A DNA stretch of 64,000 nucleotides from Acidipila sp. EB88 (GCF_003858395.1 NZ_QWEV01000002.1:1-64000), one strand, 5' to 3'; shown: positions 45,703 through 55,161, counted from the stretch's first letter. Translations and numbers: made by a program. Notes: generated by a model from the letters alone, not told the origin.

Positions 45703-47463
45703 CTAATCCAGCAAGTGCTCGGATCGCTCAATCCTGAGCGCCTCTTCAATCTCTTCTTTATCGATGGCAGCTTCTATTCGAGCTTCTTCCCCTCGCAGGA
45801 ACATAATGCGAATGCTCTTTAGGTGGTTTTGGTTCCGCTTCAGAAATGTCTGTAGCAAGTCTTCCTCGCCTATCAGTTCAAGACACTGAGGCAATTTCGG
45901 CGGCGGTATTTCACTGTTGTCCATAACCAGCTGCTGATTCTTGAGGTAGCCACCGATCACTCGGTGAAGCAATGCTTGCTCGATACCTACCTCCTTCGCC
46001 TGCTGGAGCAGATATGAGCCAAGGTTTTGCGGCAGCATGCGACGCCACCATGAATCGTGTTTAAGAACCTCGGAGGCACTAAAGTAAAGGCGCAGTACTG
46101 CGAGATCAGCCATTTCAAATCCTTTTAGAAGATCAAAATCATCGACGTCAGCTAAAGCATCAATGTCTTCCTCCAGCCTGCCCTTTGCTACAAGGGCGAG
46201 GGAGAGGCCTTCCTCATACACAAGTGCAGAGTGCTTGCTTTGACCTACACGCTGAGCATGGTAGATCCCGGAATGCCCGGAGAACAGATAGCTCACCACG
46301 CAGGCAATCGCCGCGAAAGATCCGGCTTCTGGCCCAAACAATTCAACCGCCATTAGGCTGGAGGAGATGGGTGTATTCGCTGCGCCAGCGAACACGCCCA
46401 CGAAACCCATTGCAGCGAGCAACGACGAAGGAAGCGGGAGCCAGTGGGAGAGCGCATTGCCAAGCGTGGAGCCAATAAAAAAAAGGGGCGTGACCTCCCC
46501 ACCTTTAAACCCTGCTCCGAGAGTCAAAGCCGTGAACCCAAACTTAGCGGCAAAGGCGTACCAGGGCAGGCGGCTGGTAAAGGAAGCCACTATCGTTGGA
46601 ATGCCAAGGCCGACATAGCGAGTGGTATGCGCAGCGAAAACAGCAGCCGCGACGAGTGCGCCACCTAAGAGAGGCCTTGCTGGACCCCAGGCAATATGCT
46701 TCTTAAACCAGTGCGAGATCGCATGCGTAGTCTTTGCAAAGAGCATGGCTGTAAGCCCAAAGCAAATTCCCGCAGTAATGGCGGCTATAAATGTGATGGG
46801 TGTGAGTTTAGAGACGCTCGAAACGACGTAGAGGGTATGGTGGACGCCCCATGCGTGGGTGATGTAGTCCCCAACAAAGGCTCCTACAAAGCATGGAAAA
46901 ATCGCGTCGTATCCGAGTTTGCCGATCGCAAGTACTTCGATTCCGAAGATTGCTCCTGCAAGGGGGGTGCCGAAAACAGAGCCGAAGCCCCCGCTGATAC
47001 CAGCCATGAGGAGAATACGGCGGTCTTTCGCATTGAGCCCGAAAAAGCGTGTCAATTGATCTGCGAGCGAGGCTCCAGTCTGGATTGCGGTTCCTTCTCT
47101 TCCCGCAGAACCACCGAACAAATGTGTCAAGAAGGTACCGAGCAGGATGAGTGGTGTCATTCGCAGCGGAATTGTGGCTTGCGGATCATGCACCTCTTCG
47201 AGAATGAGGTTGTTGCCTGCCTCGACTGACGAGCCCAAATATTTGTACAAGCACCCAACGAAGAGGCCAGCCAAAGGCAACAAAGCAATCAGCCAGCGAT
47301 GTGACTCTCGCAGCTGGGTTGCCCAGGCAAGCGAGACGAGCAGCACTGCAGAAGCTGTACCTGCTAGAGCACCTGCAACTGAGGCGATAAAGAGCCAACG
47401 CACCAAGTCAAACAGGAGGTGCGGCTGCTCGAGTTTTGCCAGGTTTTTTCTGTTGAATTGCAA
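45703..47463 (-). CDS. CLC-F type fluoride/proton antiporter
   Basis: A 586-residue protein with a CLC channel/antiporter core (about residues 20-420) and a C-terminal extension of about 160 residues. The first selectivity region reads EAGNNLILEEVH instead of the chloride GSGIP. The second reads GGSAGREGTAIQ, as in fluoride-specific CLC-F proteins. A fluoride riboswitch immediately precedes it. Translation starts at TTG (47463), with AGGAG 5 bases upstream inside the riboswitch expression platform. It would export fluoride from the cytoplasm. Confidence 0.9.
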   Translation of the reverse strand: MQFNRKNLAKLEQPHLLFDLVRWLFIASVAGALAGTASAVLLVSLAWATQLRESHRWLIALLPLAGLFVGCLYKYLGSSVEAGNNLILEEVHDPQATIPLRMTPLILLGTFLTHLFGGSAGREGTAIQTGASLADQLTRFFGLNAKDRRILLMAGISGGFGSVFGTPLAGAIFGIEVLAIGKLGYDAIFPCFVGAFVGDYITHAWGVHHTLYVVSSVSKLTPITFIAAITAGICFGLTAMLFAKTTHAISHWFKKHIAWGPARPLLGGALVAAAVFAAHTTRYVGLGIPTIVASFTSRLPWYAFAAKFGFTALTLGAGFKGGEVTPLFFIGSTLGNALSHWLPLPSSLLAAMGFVGVFAGAANTPISSSLMAVELFGPEAGSFAAIACVVSYLFSGHSGIYHAQRVGQSKHSALVYEEGLSLALVAKGRLEEDIDALADVDDFDLLKGFEMADLAVLRLYFSASEVLKHDSWWRRMLPQNLGSYLLQQAKEVGIEQALLHRVIGGYLKNQQLVMDNSEIPPPKLPQCLELIGEEDLLQTFLKRNQNHLKSIRIMFLRGEEARIEAAIDKEEIEEALRIERSEHLLD

Positions 47464-47468
47464 GCGAG

Positions 47469-47540
47469 CTCCTACGAGGAATCGTAGGAGTCATCAGCGC
47501 CGGCAGAAGCCAGAGCGGTTCAGGCGAACTCCATCACCTT
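47469..47540 (-). promoter_or_regulatory. Fluoride riboswitch (crcB motif) with ribosome-site hairpin
   Basis: On the minus strand the aptamer (47540-47484) has the conserved GGTGATGGAGTTCGCC, the middle TGAACCGCT and the 3' GCTGATGACTCCTAC. GGAGT and ACTCC can form the known pseudoknot. The 3' CTCCTACG can instead pair perfectly with CGTAGGAG (47476-47469), which contains the AGGAG ribosome site of the CLC-F gene. Fluoride binding would free that site and switch translation on. Confidence 0.92.
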
Positions 47541-47552
47541 GTGCTTTTGGAA

Positions 47553-47581
47553 ATGGTAGGTGATCTCCCAGGCCACGTCAA
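47553..47581 (-). promoter_or_regulatory. Promoter of the fluoride operon
   Basis: Reading leftward, TTGACG (47581-47576), a 17-base spacer and TACCAT (47558-47553). The start point would be near 47546, just before the riboswitch aptamer, so the transcript would begin with the riboswitch. Confidence 0.6.
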
Positions 47582-47789
47582 CAAACAGGAAAGTTCCTGA
47601 GGCGCTCCAGACGGCTCTGCAGGCTCTTGCCGATGCTTAGTTCCAAGTGGTAGCTTTCCCATTAGGTGATGGATTCCACCTTAACCGCCCTCAATCGACG
47701 GGCTAATGATTCCTACCGTCAGGGTGGGAATTTGTCTTCAGGCAGCTCCCACTCTCGAAAAAACTGTTTTGAGAGAGAAGGAAGCGTGT

Positions 47790-47918
47790 ATGAACGACAA
47801 ACTAGAAAGAACTACACCCTTTTGGAAGATAGCTGCAGCCTGGATTGTCGTGGGTGTCCCGTTTGCCTGGGGAGTACTAGAAACGACGAAATCGGCAATC
47901 CGGATATTTCTGAAGTAA
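47790..47918 (+). CDS. Small single-helix membrane protein (MFS-transporter small-subunit-like)
   Basis: A 42-residue protein. The sequence WKIAAAWIVVGVPFAWGVLE forms one amphipathic membrane helix and resembles the tiny proteins annotated as MFS transporter small subunits, which are usually encoded beside an oxalate/formate-type transporter. A good ribosome site (AGAAGGAAG) precedes the ATG. No such transporter is next to it here, so it may be an orphan left by rearrangement. Confidence 0.55.
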   Translation: MNDKLERTTPFWKIAAAWIVVGVPFAWGVLETTKSAIRIFLK

Positions 47919-48410
47919 GTCTTCGAACTTTCAGATATGGGAGCTGCGATCAATATACGTCTTCTGTTCAGGCAGCCTGCACGATTTTCGTTTGAGCCAC
48001 CCGGCAAGCCTGAACATCTCTGTTCCTCTGCGATGTCTGGTAGAGACGATATGCGTTCAAGGATCTCAGTTGCTGCTCCTCGTATTGCATCGACCTCAGC
48101 AGGGGAAAGGTCGCCTGAAAACCTAGTGTAGAAATCAAAGTAGTTTGCCGAGACTCGATAGGAATAGTGTCTCCATTGATCCGCGAATTGCGGTCGCAAG
48201 AGTTTGCACGCTTCCCTAAACGGGCTCGGCGGCTCTCCATGAGAAGCCTGCACCGAGGAAGAGCAATGCGCGGCCCTGTGCTGCGTATGCCAAACCTTCT
48301 TCAAGTTTCACGTGCTGATCCTCCGATCAGGGATGTGCTCTTTGGGTATACCGTATCGCCACGTTGCATCATTGGCTGCAGCCTAGTGGCATAGGGTTGA
48401 TTTTTGGTTT
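47919..48410. other. Intergenic region before the resolvase
   Basis: About 490 bases without a convincing gene. A long minus-strand frame (to 47738) has no family likeness and overlaps the small membrane protein. A CTGATC/GATCAG hairpin is at about 48,320. A loose GCATA/TATGC dyad near 48,390-48,414, just before the recombinase start, could be part of a recombination site. Confidence 0.4.
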
Positions 48411-49046
48411 ATGCTACAGGCAATGCCGAAAGTAGTAAAGCCTAATGCTACACATCACCCGCCGAAGGGACAGACGGTGGGGTACGTGCGGGTGAGCAGC
48501 TTTGAACAGAATGAGAGCCGCCAGCTCGAAGGGCTGGAGCTGGACCGTGTGTTCCTAGATAAAGCCTCGGGCAAGAACATTCAACGCCCGCAGCTCGAAG
48601 CATTGATGAAGTTCGTCCGGGAAGGCGACACGGTTGTGTGTCACTCGATGGATCGCCTGGGCCGCAATCTGGTGGACCTCCGAAAGACGGTTGGCGAACT
48701 GACTTCGCGAAAGATCGGTGTGCGGTTTATTAAAGAGAACCTGACTCTCACCGGCGACGATTCGCCGATGGCGACGCTACTTCTTAATATGATGGGCTCG
48801 TTCGCGGAGTTTGAAGTGGCGTGGAGTCGGGAACGACAGCGAGAAGGGATCGAGCTGGCGAAACGAGATGGCGTCTATAAAGGGCGCAAGCGCTTGCTGA
48901 CGCCGGATCGGGCGGCTGAGCTGACTCGTCGTCTGGGTTTGGGTGAAAGCAAAGCGGCCCTGGCGCGTGAGTTCAAGTTGGATCGGACGACGGTCTACCG
49001 TTACATCGGACGGGCAAAGGCGGAACCTGGAAGGGCAGGGAAGTGA
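48411..49046 (+). CDS. Serine recombinase (resolvase/invertase, TnpR-like)
   Basis: A 211-residue protein with the catalytic Ser in GYVRVSSFEQN. The resolvase core has MDRLGRNLVDL, and SFAEFEVAWSRERQREGIEL leads into helix E. A C-terminal helix-turn-helix includes SKAALAREFKLDRTTVYRYI. ATG at 48423 is an alternative start. This is the small Tn3-resolvase/invertase group that resolves or inverts DNA at nearby sites. It overlaps the next gene by 4 bases. Confidence 0.9.
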   Translation: MLQAMPKVVKPNATHHPPKGQTVGYVRVSSFEQNESRQLEGLELDRVFLDKASGKNIQRPQLEALMKFVREGDTVVCHSMDRLGRNLVDLRKTVGELTSRKIGVRFIKENLTLTGDDSPMATLLLNMMGSFAEFEVAWSRERQREGIELAKRDGVYKGRKRLLTPDRAAELTRRLGLGESKAALAREFKLDRTTVYRYIGRAKAEPGRAGK

Positions 49047-49480
49047 CACGTCTCGTTCAAAGGGTGATGCACTGTCCGTGTGGGAATCCGAGGATCCTAG
49101 CGCTGGGATTGTGCTCGACCTGCTACACGCTGAAACGGCAGGATGAGGAGTATTTCGGCGGTCTACGGGAAGCGGTATTGGAGCGAGACGGCTATCGTTG
49201 CCGGGTTTGCGATGCTTCCGGTCGCGACAAACGATCCATCGTTGTTCACCACCGGGTACCCGGCAAGTCGGTCATGAACATGATGCTCTCACTTTGTCCT
49301 GGCTGCCATGCAAAGATCCACCGTACCAAAGCGGTGCTCTCGGCGATGCCGCCGCTGCTCCTGGAATTATGGCGAGAGCAGCATCCAAAGGGGCATGAAC
49401 AAACAAGCCTGGTCTTCAATGTAAAGAAACCGGGTCCGCAGCGGGTACCGCTCTTTGATTTGAAGAAGAACCAAACGTGA
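49043..49480 (+). CDS. HNH endonuclease-type protein
   Basis: A 145-residue protein with an N-terminal Cys cluster (CPCGNP, CSTCY). The HNH module has CRVCDASGRDKRSIVVHHRV and LCPGCHAKIH, giving two CxxC zinc knuckles and the catalytic His pair. It overlaps the recombinase stop codon (ATGA), so the pair is co-translated. Short HNH proteins beside serine recombinases are common in mobile elements, but the partnership is not characterised. Confidence 0.82.
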   Translation: MTRLVQRVMHCPCGNPRILALGLCSTCYTLKRQDEEYFGGLREAVLERDGYRCRVCDASGRDKRSIVVHHRVPGKSVMNMMLSLCPGCHAKIHRTKAVLSAMPPLLLELWREQHPKGHEQTSLVFNVKKPGPQRVPLFDLKKNQT

Positions 49481-49495
49481 CTTGTCGCGCCACCC

Positions 49496-50104
49496 TCAGC
49501 ATTCGCAGACCGCTCCCTTGCTGGCTTCCCTTGCTTCCTTCAGAACAATGGGCAGCAGAAGCAGCGCGGCCACCGAATCGGCCCACGAGAGATGGAAAAG
49601 AAAGTTTGCCAGAAGCCCCACGAGAGCGATCCACGACATATAGGCGCAGACGTTGCTTTGCGCGGCGTCGGCCTTGAGAGCATGGCTTCCGGTCTCATGG
49701 GCCAGCCTCCTCTTCGCTCTTCCGAGCAGCGGCATGATGATCGCAGCTGCAACCAAGAGCACGATGCCTAATCTGGACGGTTTTGGTTGAAAAGCTGGCC
49801 TGACGAGGCTTAAAGCAGATGTGGCAATGATGTACGTCGCGAGCAGGTACAGGAGTATGCCAGAAATCCTGGCAGCACGTCTTTCCGTTCCCGGTCCCAA
49901 AGCGAAACGCCGAAGAACAACAACAGCCGACATGAGTTCGATGGCGCTGTCTGCGCCGAAGGAGGTTAGCGCAACGCTATGGGCCTGGATTCCTGCGAAC
50001 AATGAAACGCATAGTTCAATCACCATCCAGCCTATCGTGATGAGCTGCAGCCTTTTCACTGTGGAGGTTTGCTGTTCTGATGTGGCTGCGGCGACTCGTT
50101 CCAT
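49496..50104 (-). CDS. Cation diffusion facilitator-like transporter
   Basis: About 202 residues. ATG at 50104 (MERVAAATSEQ, with GGTGGA upstream) is preferred over 50164. Five to six membrane helices are seen, with the CDF-like metal motif around SFGADSAIELMSAVVVL and a second HALKADAAQSNVCAY. The usual C-terminal cytosolic metallochaperone domain is absent. It is the distal gene of the leftward metal operon with the MerT/MerP-like pair. Confidence 0.78.
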   Translation of the reverse strand: MERVAAATSEQQTSTVKRLQLITIGWMVIELCVSLFAGIQAHSVALTSFGADSAIELMSAVVVLRRFALGPGTERRAARISGILLYLLATYIIATSALSLVRPAFQPKPSRLGIVLLVAAAIIMPLLGRAKRRLAHETGSHALKADAAQSNVCAYMSWIALVGLLANFLFHLSWADSVAALLLLPIVLKEAREASKGAVCEC

Positions 50105-50189
50105 GGGCTTCCACCTGACTGTTGTTCTGGAAAGCTCTATGACAAGAAAGGCTTTCAGGTGCATCCTGCCGAGGATGCACCTGGGTTCG

Positions 50190-50621
50190 TTACCGGTCCA
50201 TTCGTTCGAGAATAGGGCCGAGTAGGTATGCGACGAAAAAGCCTCCGCTCCAGATGAGAGCCGATCCCCAAAGGATAACCCGACTTAGCTTGCTGACTTC
50301 TCCGCAAGTGGTTGGGTCATCCGCCGCGCAGACTTCCCCTTGTTGGAGCCGGGGCGCAATGACATACGTCATCACAAAGCTGGCTGTGATGAGCGTTCCG
50401 GCGATGCTGAAAGTCCATATTTTGTGCCGGGAGAGACTTACAAGCCACGGTGCTGCTGAAAGCAGGGAAGCGACAGTCGTTCCCAATCCAAGCAGGACGA
50501 GGATAGAAGGCAGCGCACAGCAGATAAGTGTGCTGAACGAACTGAACAGAGAGAAATAGTTGAGCAGGGCGGCTCGTCTGGCCCTGCGTTCCGGCGCGAG
50601 AGGGAGAGCGGTCGAGGTCAT
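50190..50621 (-). CDS. MerT-like heavy-metal membrane protein
   Basis: A 143-residue protein with three to four membrane helices. The vicinal Cys pair in LICCALPSILVLLGLG is the MerT/MerC-type metal-receiving motif, and a second Cys pair lies in a loop (GEVCAADDPTTCGE). It overlaps the MerP-like gene by 4 bases. No MerA or MerR is nearby, so the metal need not be mercury. A damaged copy of its 3' half lies at 61,131-61,340. Confidence 0.7.
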   Translation of the reverse strand: MTSTALPLAPERRARRAALLNYFSLFSSFSTLICCALPSILVLLGLGTTVASLLSAAPWLVSLSRHKIWTFSIAGTLITASFVMTYVIAPRLQQGEVCAADDPTTCGEVSKLSRVILWGSALIWSGGFFVAYLLGPILERMDR

Positions 50622-51109
50622 TGCGCCTCCGCAATCGTCGTGTAACGCAAGGTATCCGGCACCTTGCCTTTCGCGGCCTGTGGAAGCGTTCCTGAGACCG
50701 TAACCATCTTTCCGAGCAGCGCGGCGATGTCACCAGGAGCAGCGGCTGGTTTTAGAGCAAAACGGTCCTGCGTCCCTGCCACCTCAAAGAAGGGCGCTGC
50801 TGAGGTGCCAGTCACCTTGCCTCGCGCAACGATAGTAGCGTCCTTATGGGTAAACCCGTTCTTCTCCACCGCTTCGTTGAACTGGTGCATGGAAGCGCTG
50901 CTGCCTGAGCTGAGCTTGACGGAAACGAGGCCGGTGTTGAGGTCTACATCGACCGTGTTCACTCCCTGGATGCCTTTCATGGAAACGTGAATGGCGTGGG
51001 CGCACGGCGCGCAGTCCATGCCGAAAACGGTGAGGTTCACCTGTTGATATTCCGCGTGAGCGGCGAGAGTAGAGAAAACGAGAGCGGCTGCTGCGAGAGT
51101 CTTTTTCAT
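50618..51109 (-). CDS. Periplasmic HMA-domain metal-binding protein (MerP-like)
   Basis: A 163-residue protein with a signal peptide (MKKTLAAAALVFSTLAAHAE). A heavy-metal-associated domain follows with the CxxC pair in GMDCAPCAHAIHVSM (Cys about residues 33 and 36). An additional C-terminal domain of about 65 residues (GTQDRFALKPAAAPGDIAAL) is not present in MerP. It probably hands metal to the MerT-like protein encoded next. Confidence 0.8.
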   Translation of the reverse strand: MKKTLAAAALVFSTLAAHAEYQQVNLTVFGMDCAPCAHAIHVSMKGIQGVNTVDVDLNTGLVSVKLSSGSSASMHQFNEAVEKNGFTHKDATIVARGKVTGTSAAPFFEVAGTQDRFALKPAAAPGDIAALLGKMVTVSGTLPQAAKGKVPDTLRYTTIAEAQ

Positions 51110-51120
51110 GGTCAGTCCTT

Positions 51121-51978
51121 TCAATGGGAGCTGTTGTGTGCGGAGAATTTGAGATAGCTGAGGTTGACTGCGAAGCGGACGTGCTCCCGGCCGTAGAGAC
51201 TGTCGGACGCATCCCGGTAAATGGGCGCCTGGACTCCCGCTGAAATCGAAACGGTCTTGAAAATGGCAAGGATCGAGGGTCCTAGCCAAACCGTCGTGGT
51301 GCTGCTGTTCGGAAGGATCGCCCCAGCCGTTCGCACACCGCCGGTATGTTCTCCGGTCAATTCTGCAAAGCCTCGATAGTCCCACTGGTCGTATCCTCGG
51401 CGAAGCTTTGCCGGACGATAACCATAGACACCACTCCACGAAATCGTGTCGGGCCTGCGGCTCTGCGAGGCTTCCGCAAAGCGGGTGTAGCCTCCACCAA
51501 CCCAAACATACTGACTCCTGGAAGCCAAGCCAGTGGCGAGAGATCCCGCAACACCGGGGGCTCGATGCACACCGGCAAGGACGCCGGAATCCTGTTGTGG
51601 CCCCGGCACCACCACCCCAAGGGAGGCGGTGGATTCGATCCGCTTGCCTACGGTCGTGACGGAATGAAGAAAGCGCCATGAGGCTCCGGCTGACCATTCA
51701 CTCCCCGGAAAAATTCGGCTTTCAGGAAGTGATCCATTGCCGAACGTGGCCGGTAGAAAGACGTTCGCGGTTATGTGCGGCGTAATGCCGTAGCCGCACC
51801 CCGTGCCGGTGGACAATTGCGAACCTTTGGACCCACTTCGACCAAAGATTCCGGCATCGCAGCTCACCTCCCCTTGGGAGTTGACAGGCGTTGCATAGCT
51901 GAAGATGGGGCCATGGTCAGAGGCAAAGGCTGTGCTCGTCAGCGCGAACGCACTGGCGAGGACCAGAAAATACTTCAT
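51121..51978 (-). CDS. Outer-membrane beta-barrel-like protein of the metal operon
   Basis: A 285-residue protein with a signal peptide (MKYFLVLASAFALTSTAFAS). Alternating strands rich in aromatic and Gly residues (AGASWRFLHSVTT, YVWVGGGYTRFAEAS) end in the strand REHVRFAVNLSYLKF. It resembles the outer-membrane proteins often annotated as hypothetical in Cu/Hg islands. It starts 11 bases before the MerP-like gene. Confidence 0.65.
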   Translation of the reverse strand: MKYFLVLASAFALTSTAFASDHGPIFSYATPVNSQGEVSCDAGIFGRSGSKGSQLSTGTGCGYGITPHITANVFLPATFGNGSLPESRIFPGSEWSAGASWRFLHSVTTVGKRIESTASLGVVVPGPQQDSGVLAGVHRAPGVAGSLATGLASRSQYVWVGGGYTRFAEASQSRRPDTISWSGVYGYRPAKLRRGYDQWDYRGFAELTGEHTGGVRTAGAILPNSSTTTVWLGPSILAIFKTVSISAGVQAPIYRDASDSLYGREHVRFAVNLSYLKFSAHNSSH

Positions 51979-52055
51979 TTGGAAGCTCCTTCGTTTTGAA
52001 CCGAATGAAACGCAGGCACACTTAGGTATGCAGGTCTCTGGTCAAAGGGAGCGAT

Positions 52056-52412
52056 TCAAATGCGGAGAACGGTCAGTTCTGCAACTAGCAAACCTGGCGG
52101 GGAATGCTCATCGGGATACCGTAGAACCGATGGAGGGATGCTCTGGTCTGGCGCAAAGGACAATACAACCCACTGGACGAAGGCTTGAACAAAGCTGATG
52201 TCCGATGTCGCGACTGGAAGTTGCGGGTGAGTGTCAGCCCGAACCTCCATTTTGCAGCAGCCCGTTTTCGCCATCTCGCCGCAGTTGCCGTGCATGGCAC
52301 GGCAGCAGGCACGCTCTTCGTGGCTCATCCCACTGCCTGTAGCGCAGGCAAGCACCGGCGCTGCCGTGATGAGCAGCAGGAAAATCGCAACGAAGCTGAC
52401 GAGCCGGCGCAC
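52056..52412 (-). CDS. Small exported Cys/Met-rich protein
   Basis: A 118-residue protein with a signal peptide (VSFVAIFLLLITAAPVLAC). Directly after it is a Cys-rich stretch (ERACCRAMHGNCGEMAKTGC) that looks metal-binding. It lies 17 bases after the CopA ATPase gene, so a periplasmic copper-binding role is likely. No named family recognised. Confidence 0.62.
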   Translation of the reverse strand: MRRLVSFVAIFLLLITAAPVLACATGSGMSHEERACCRAMHGNCGEMAKTGCCKMEVRADTHPQLPVATSDISFVQAFVQWVVLSFAPDQSIPPSVLRYPDEHSPPGLLVAELTVLRI

Positions 52413-52429
52413 TGTAATAACTATATTCC

Positions 52430-54862
52430 TCAGAGCTTTGCCGTTCTTAGTCGCAAAGAGTTGGCAATCACAGAGACGGAACTGAAGCTCATGGCTCCGG
52501 CGGCAATCATTGGATTGAGTAGCAGACCGAAGAAGGGGAACAGCACTCCGGCGGCCAGCGGCACTCCAATCGCGTTGTAAATGAAAGCGAAGAAGAGGTT
52601 CTGCCGGATGTTGCTCATGGTTGCTTTGCTGAGGTGTCGCGCTCTAAGAATGCCGCGAAGATCGCCGGTGAGGAGCGTAATGCCACCAGCTTCCATCGCT
52701 ACGTCGGTGCCGGTACCCATGGCAATTCCGATATTGGCCTGTGCGAGTGCTGGAGCGTCGTTCACCCCATCACCGGCCATGGCCACGATTGCACCCTGCT
52801 GCTGATACTTTTTGACGACTTCAGCCTTCTGCTGAGGAAGAACATCGGCTTCGAACTCGATTCCGAGTTTGTCCGCAACGGCCCGAGCCGTGGTCTGGTT
52901 GTCTCCTGTGACCATGATGACCTTGAGGCCTGCCGATTTCAGTTCGCGGATAGCTTCGGAAGTGGATTCCTTGATTGGATCGGAGACGCTGACCAGACCT
53001 GCGGGCTTACCGTCTATGGCAACCAGCATGACAGTCTGACCTTCTTTTCTAAGAGTTTCGGCTTGGGTGAGCATAGGTGGTGCCGGGTCAATGCCCAGCT
53101 CTCGAAACATCTCCGCGTTACCTACAGCGATTTGCTTGCCGGAGATGGTTCCTTTCACACCCTTGCCGGTGATGGAGCTGAATCCCTGCACATCCGTAAG
53201 GGTGAGCTTCTTCGCTTCGGCTCCCTTTACGATGGCCGCTGCGAGAGGATGCTCGCTCGAACGTTCAAGGCTCGCGACGAACTGCAAGAGGTCAGATTCG
53301 CTGGTGCCTGGTTGAGGAAGGACCGAAGCAAGGGTCGGCTTGCCTTCGGTGAGGGTTCCGGTCTTATCGACAATCAGCGTGTTCACCTTACCGAAGGTCT
53401 CCAAGGACTCGGCATCGCGAATGAGGATGCCAGCTCCGGCCCCCCGGCCCGTACCCACCATGATGGCCATCGGAGTAGCCAGTCCCAGGGCGCACGGGCA
53501 AGCGACGATCAGGACCGCAACGGCGTTCACAAGGGCGTGTGCAAAGCGGGGCTGAGGACCAACCAGATACCAGACGATGAAGGTGGCTACCGCTGCGAGG
53601 ATCACTGCGGGAACGAAGAAAGACGCAACGCGGTCGGCAAGCCGCTGGATTGGCGCACGGGACCGCTGCGCCTGACTGACCATCTTGACGATCTGGGAGA
53701 GAAGGGTATCCGCACCGATCCGCTCAGCCCGCATGACAAAGCCACCTGTGCCGTTCACGGTGCCTCCGGTGACTTTGGCCGCAACATCTTTCTCGACAGG
53801 AATTGGCTCGCCGCTGACCATGGACTCGTCAATCGAACTATGTCCCTCCAGCACCACGCCATCGACAGGGACCTTCTCGCCCGGCCTGACCCGCAGCCGG
53901 TCGCCCACCTGAACGTGATCGAGCAGCACGTCGCTTTCGCCACCCTGTTCGTCCAGGCGTCTCGCAGTCTTTGGTGCCAAACCCAGCAGCGCACGAATAG
54001 CACTGCCGGTCTGACTGCGGGCGCGTAGTTCCATCACCTGTCCCAGCAGGACCAGCGCAATGATGACGACCGCAGGCTCGAAGTAGAGCGCGATCTCGCC
54101 ACCTTCCGCATGAAACGATGGAGGAAAGATCTGGGGAGCTATCGTAGCCACGGCGCTATAAAGGAAGGACGCCCCCGTGCCAAGCGCGATCAGCGTGAAC
54201 ATATTGAGGTGGCGGTTCACGACCGATTGCCAACCTCGCACAAAGAACGGCCAGCCACACCAAAGCACGACGGGCGATGCCAGCGCGAACTCGATCCAGG
54301 CCCAGGTCCGGGCTGCCAGCATGTGCTGCAGCGGCATGGAAGGGAAGAGGTCAGAGACCATGAGCGCCAGCAGGGGCACGGCCAAAGCGACGCTGATCCA
54401 AAAGCGACGCGTCATGTCCGTCAGCTCGGGATTCGCCTCTTCCACGGTGGTCTCCCGTGGTTCAAGCGTCATACCGCAGATGGGGCAGTTGCCCGGCTCC
54501 TGCCGGCTGATCTGCGGGTGCATCGGACAGGTGAAATCGCTCCGAGTGGCCGGTGCCTTCATGGTGGCGGGTTCGAGCGCCATGCCGCACTTGGGGCAGG
54601 CACCCGGCCCCATCTTGTGAACTTCGGGGTCCATGGGGCAGATGTATTCGACGTTCTCCTGGCCCTTGGGCGGCAAATCTGCGGATTTTGCAACCGGTTG
54701 CAAATAGCTTTTGGGATCGGCCGCGAACTTTGTGGCACAGGAACGATTGCAGAAGTGGTAGGTCTTTCCTTCAACCTCCTGCGAGCTCACAGCGTCCTGC
54801 GGTTCAATCATCATCCCGCACACGGGATCGCGTACTAACTCAGCTTCTTGAACCTCTGCCAT
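52430..54862 (-). CDS. copA: Copper-exporting P1B-type ATPase with YHS and metal-binding N-terminus
   Basis: An 810-residue pump. The order is a YHS domain ([10 protein letters not shown], about residues 12-55), then two heavy-metal-binding modules ([20 protein letters not shown] and [20 protein letters not shown]). Eight membrane helices follow, with the ion-site motif [10 protein letters not shown] (about residue 455). The phosphorylation site is DKTGTLTEG (about residue 494) and the hinge [12 protein letters not shown]. The CPC motif indicates Cu(I)/Ag(I). It is the core of the metal-resistance operon. Confidence 0.94.
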   Translation of the reverse strand: MAEVQEAELVRDPVCGMMIEPQDAVSSQEVEGKTYHFCNRSCATKFAADPKSYLQPVAKSADLPPKGQENVEYICPMDPEVHKMGPGACPKCGMALEPATMKAPATRSDFTCPMHPQISRQEPGNCPICGMTLEPRETTVEEANPELTDMTRRFWISVALAVPLLALMVSDLFPSMPLQHMLAARTWAWIEFALASPVVLWCGWPFFVRGWQSVVNRHLNMFTLIALGTGASFLYSAVATIAPQIFPPSFHAEGGEIALYFEPAVVIIALVLLGQVMELRARSQTGSAIRALLGLAPKTARRLDEQGGESDVLLDHVQVGDRLRVRPGEKVPVDGVVLEGHSSIDESMVSGEPIPVEKDVAAKVTGGTVNGTGGFVMRAERIGADTLLSQIVKMVSQAQRSRAPIQRLADRVASFFVPAVILAAVATFIVWYLVGPQPRFAHALVNAVAVLIVACPCALGLATPMAIMVGTGRGAGAGILIRDAESLETFGKVNTLIVDKTGTLTEGKPTLASVLPQPGTSESDLLQFVASLERSSEHPLAAAIVKGAEAKKLTLTDVQGFSSITGKGVKGTISGKQIAVGNAEMFRELGIDPAPPMLTQAETLRKEGQTVMLVAIDGKPAGLVSVSDPIKESTSEAIRELKSAGLKVIMVTGDNQTTARAVADKLGIEFEADVLPQQKAEVVKKYQQQGAIVAMAGDGVNDAPALAQANIGIAMGTGTDVAMEAGGITLLTGDLRGILRARHLSKATMSNIRQNLFFAFIYNAIGVPLAAGVLFPFFGLLLNPMIAAGAMSFSSVSVIANSLRLRTAKL

Positions 54863-54931
54863 GGCTTGCTCCTGTAAAACTCCGGATGCGGCAGACTGGC
54901 AACACTTCGCCAGTTCACCGCCCCGGGCCTC

Positions 54932-55117
54932 TTACTTCACGAACTGCTGGGGGTTGGCGTCGAACTTGCGCTTGCATCCTGGGGCGCAGAAGTAGTACGT
55001 CTGGCCCTGATACTCGCTCTTGCCCGCCGCTTCGTTTGAGTCGATCTGCATCCCGCACACGACATCCTTCACCATTTGGCTCGTCTCCTTCGTTTTGGTT
55101 CCGCTGCAACAACACAT
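54932..55117 (-). CDS. Small YHS-domain protein
   Basis: A 61-residue protein that is almost entirely one YHS domain: VKDVVCGMQIDSNEAAG followed by YYFCAPGCKRKFDANP. An N-terminal CCC stretch (MCCCSGTKTK) is unusual. It sits 69 bases before the ATPase, whose own N-terminus also carries YHS. A cytosolic copper-carrier role is likely. Confidence 0.8.
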   Translation of the reverse strand: MCCCSGTKTKETSQMVKDVVCGMQIDSNEAAGKSEYQGQTYYFCAPGCKRKFDANPQQFVK

Positions 55118-55161
55118 GGGCTTTTCTCCTTACCCATGCAGACGCACGTGCCCGCTTTCTC

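Noticed and set aside
47738..48304. Minus-strand 188-residue frame
   Set aside because: No family likeness, overlaps the small membrane protein, and its composition looks non-coding.
50190..51109. A true mercury (mer) operon
   Set aside because: Only MerT/MerP-like proteins occur; no MerA, MerR or merB-type gene is in the window, so mercury specificity is not supported.
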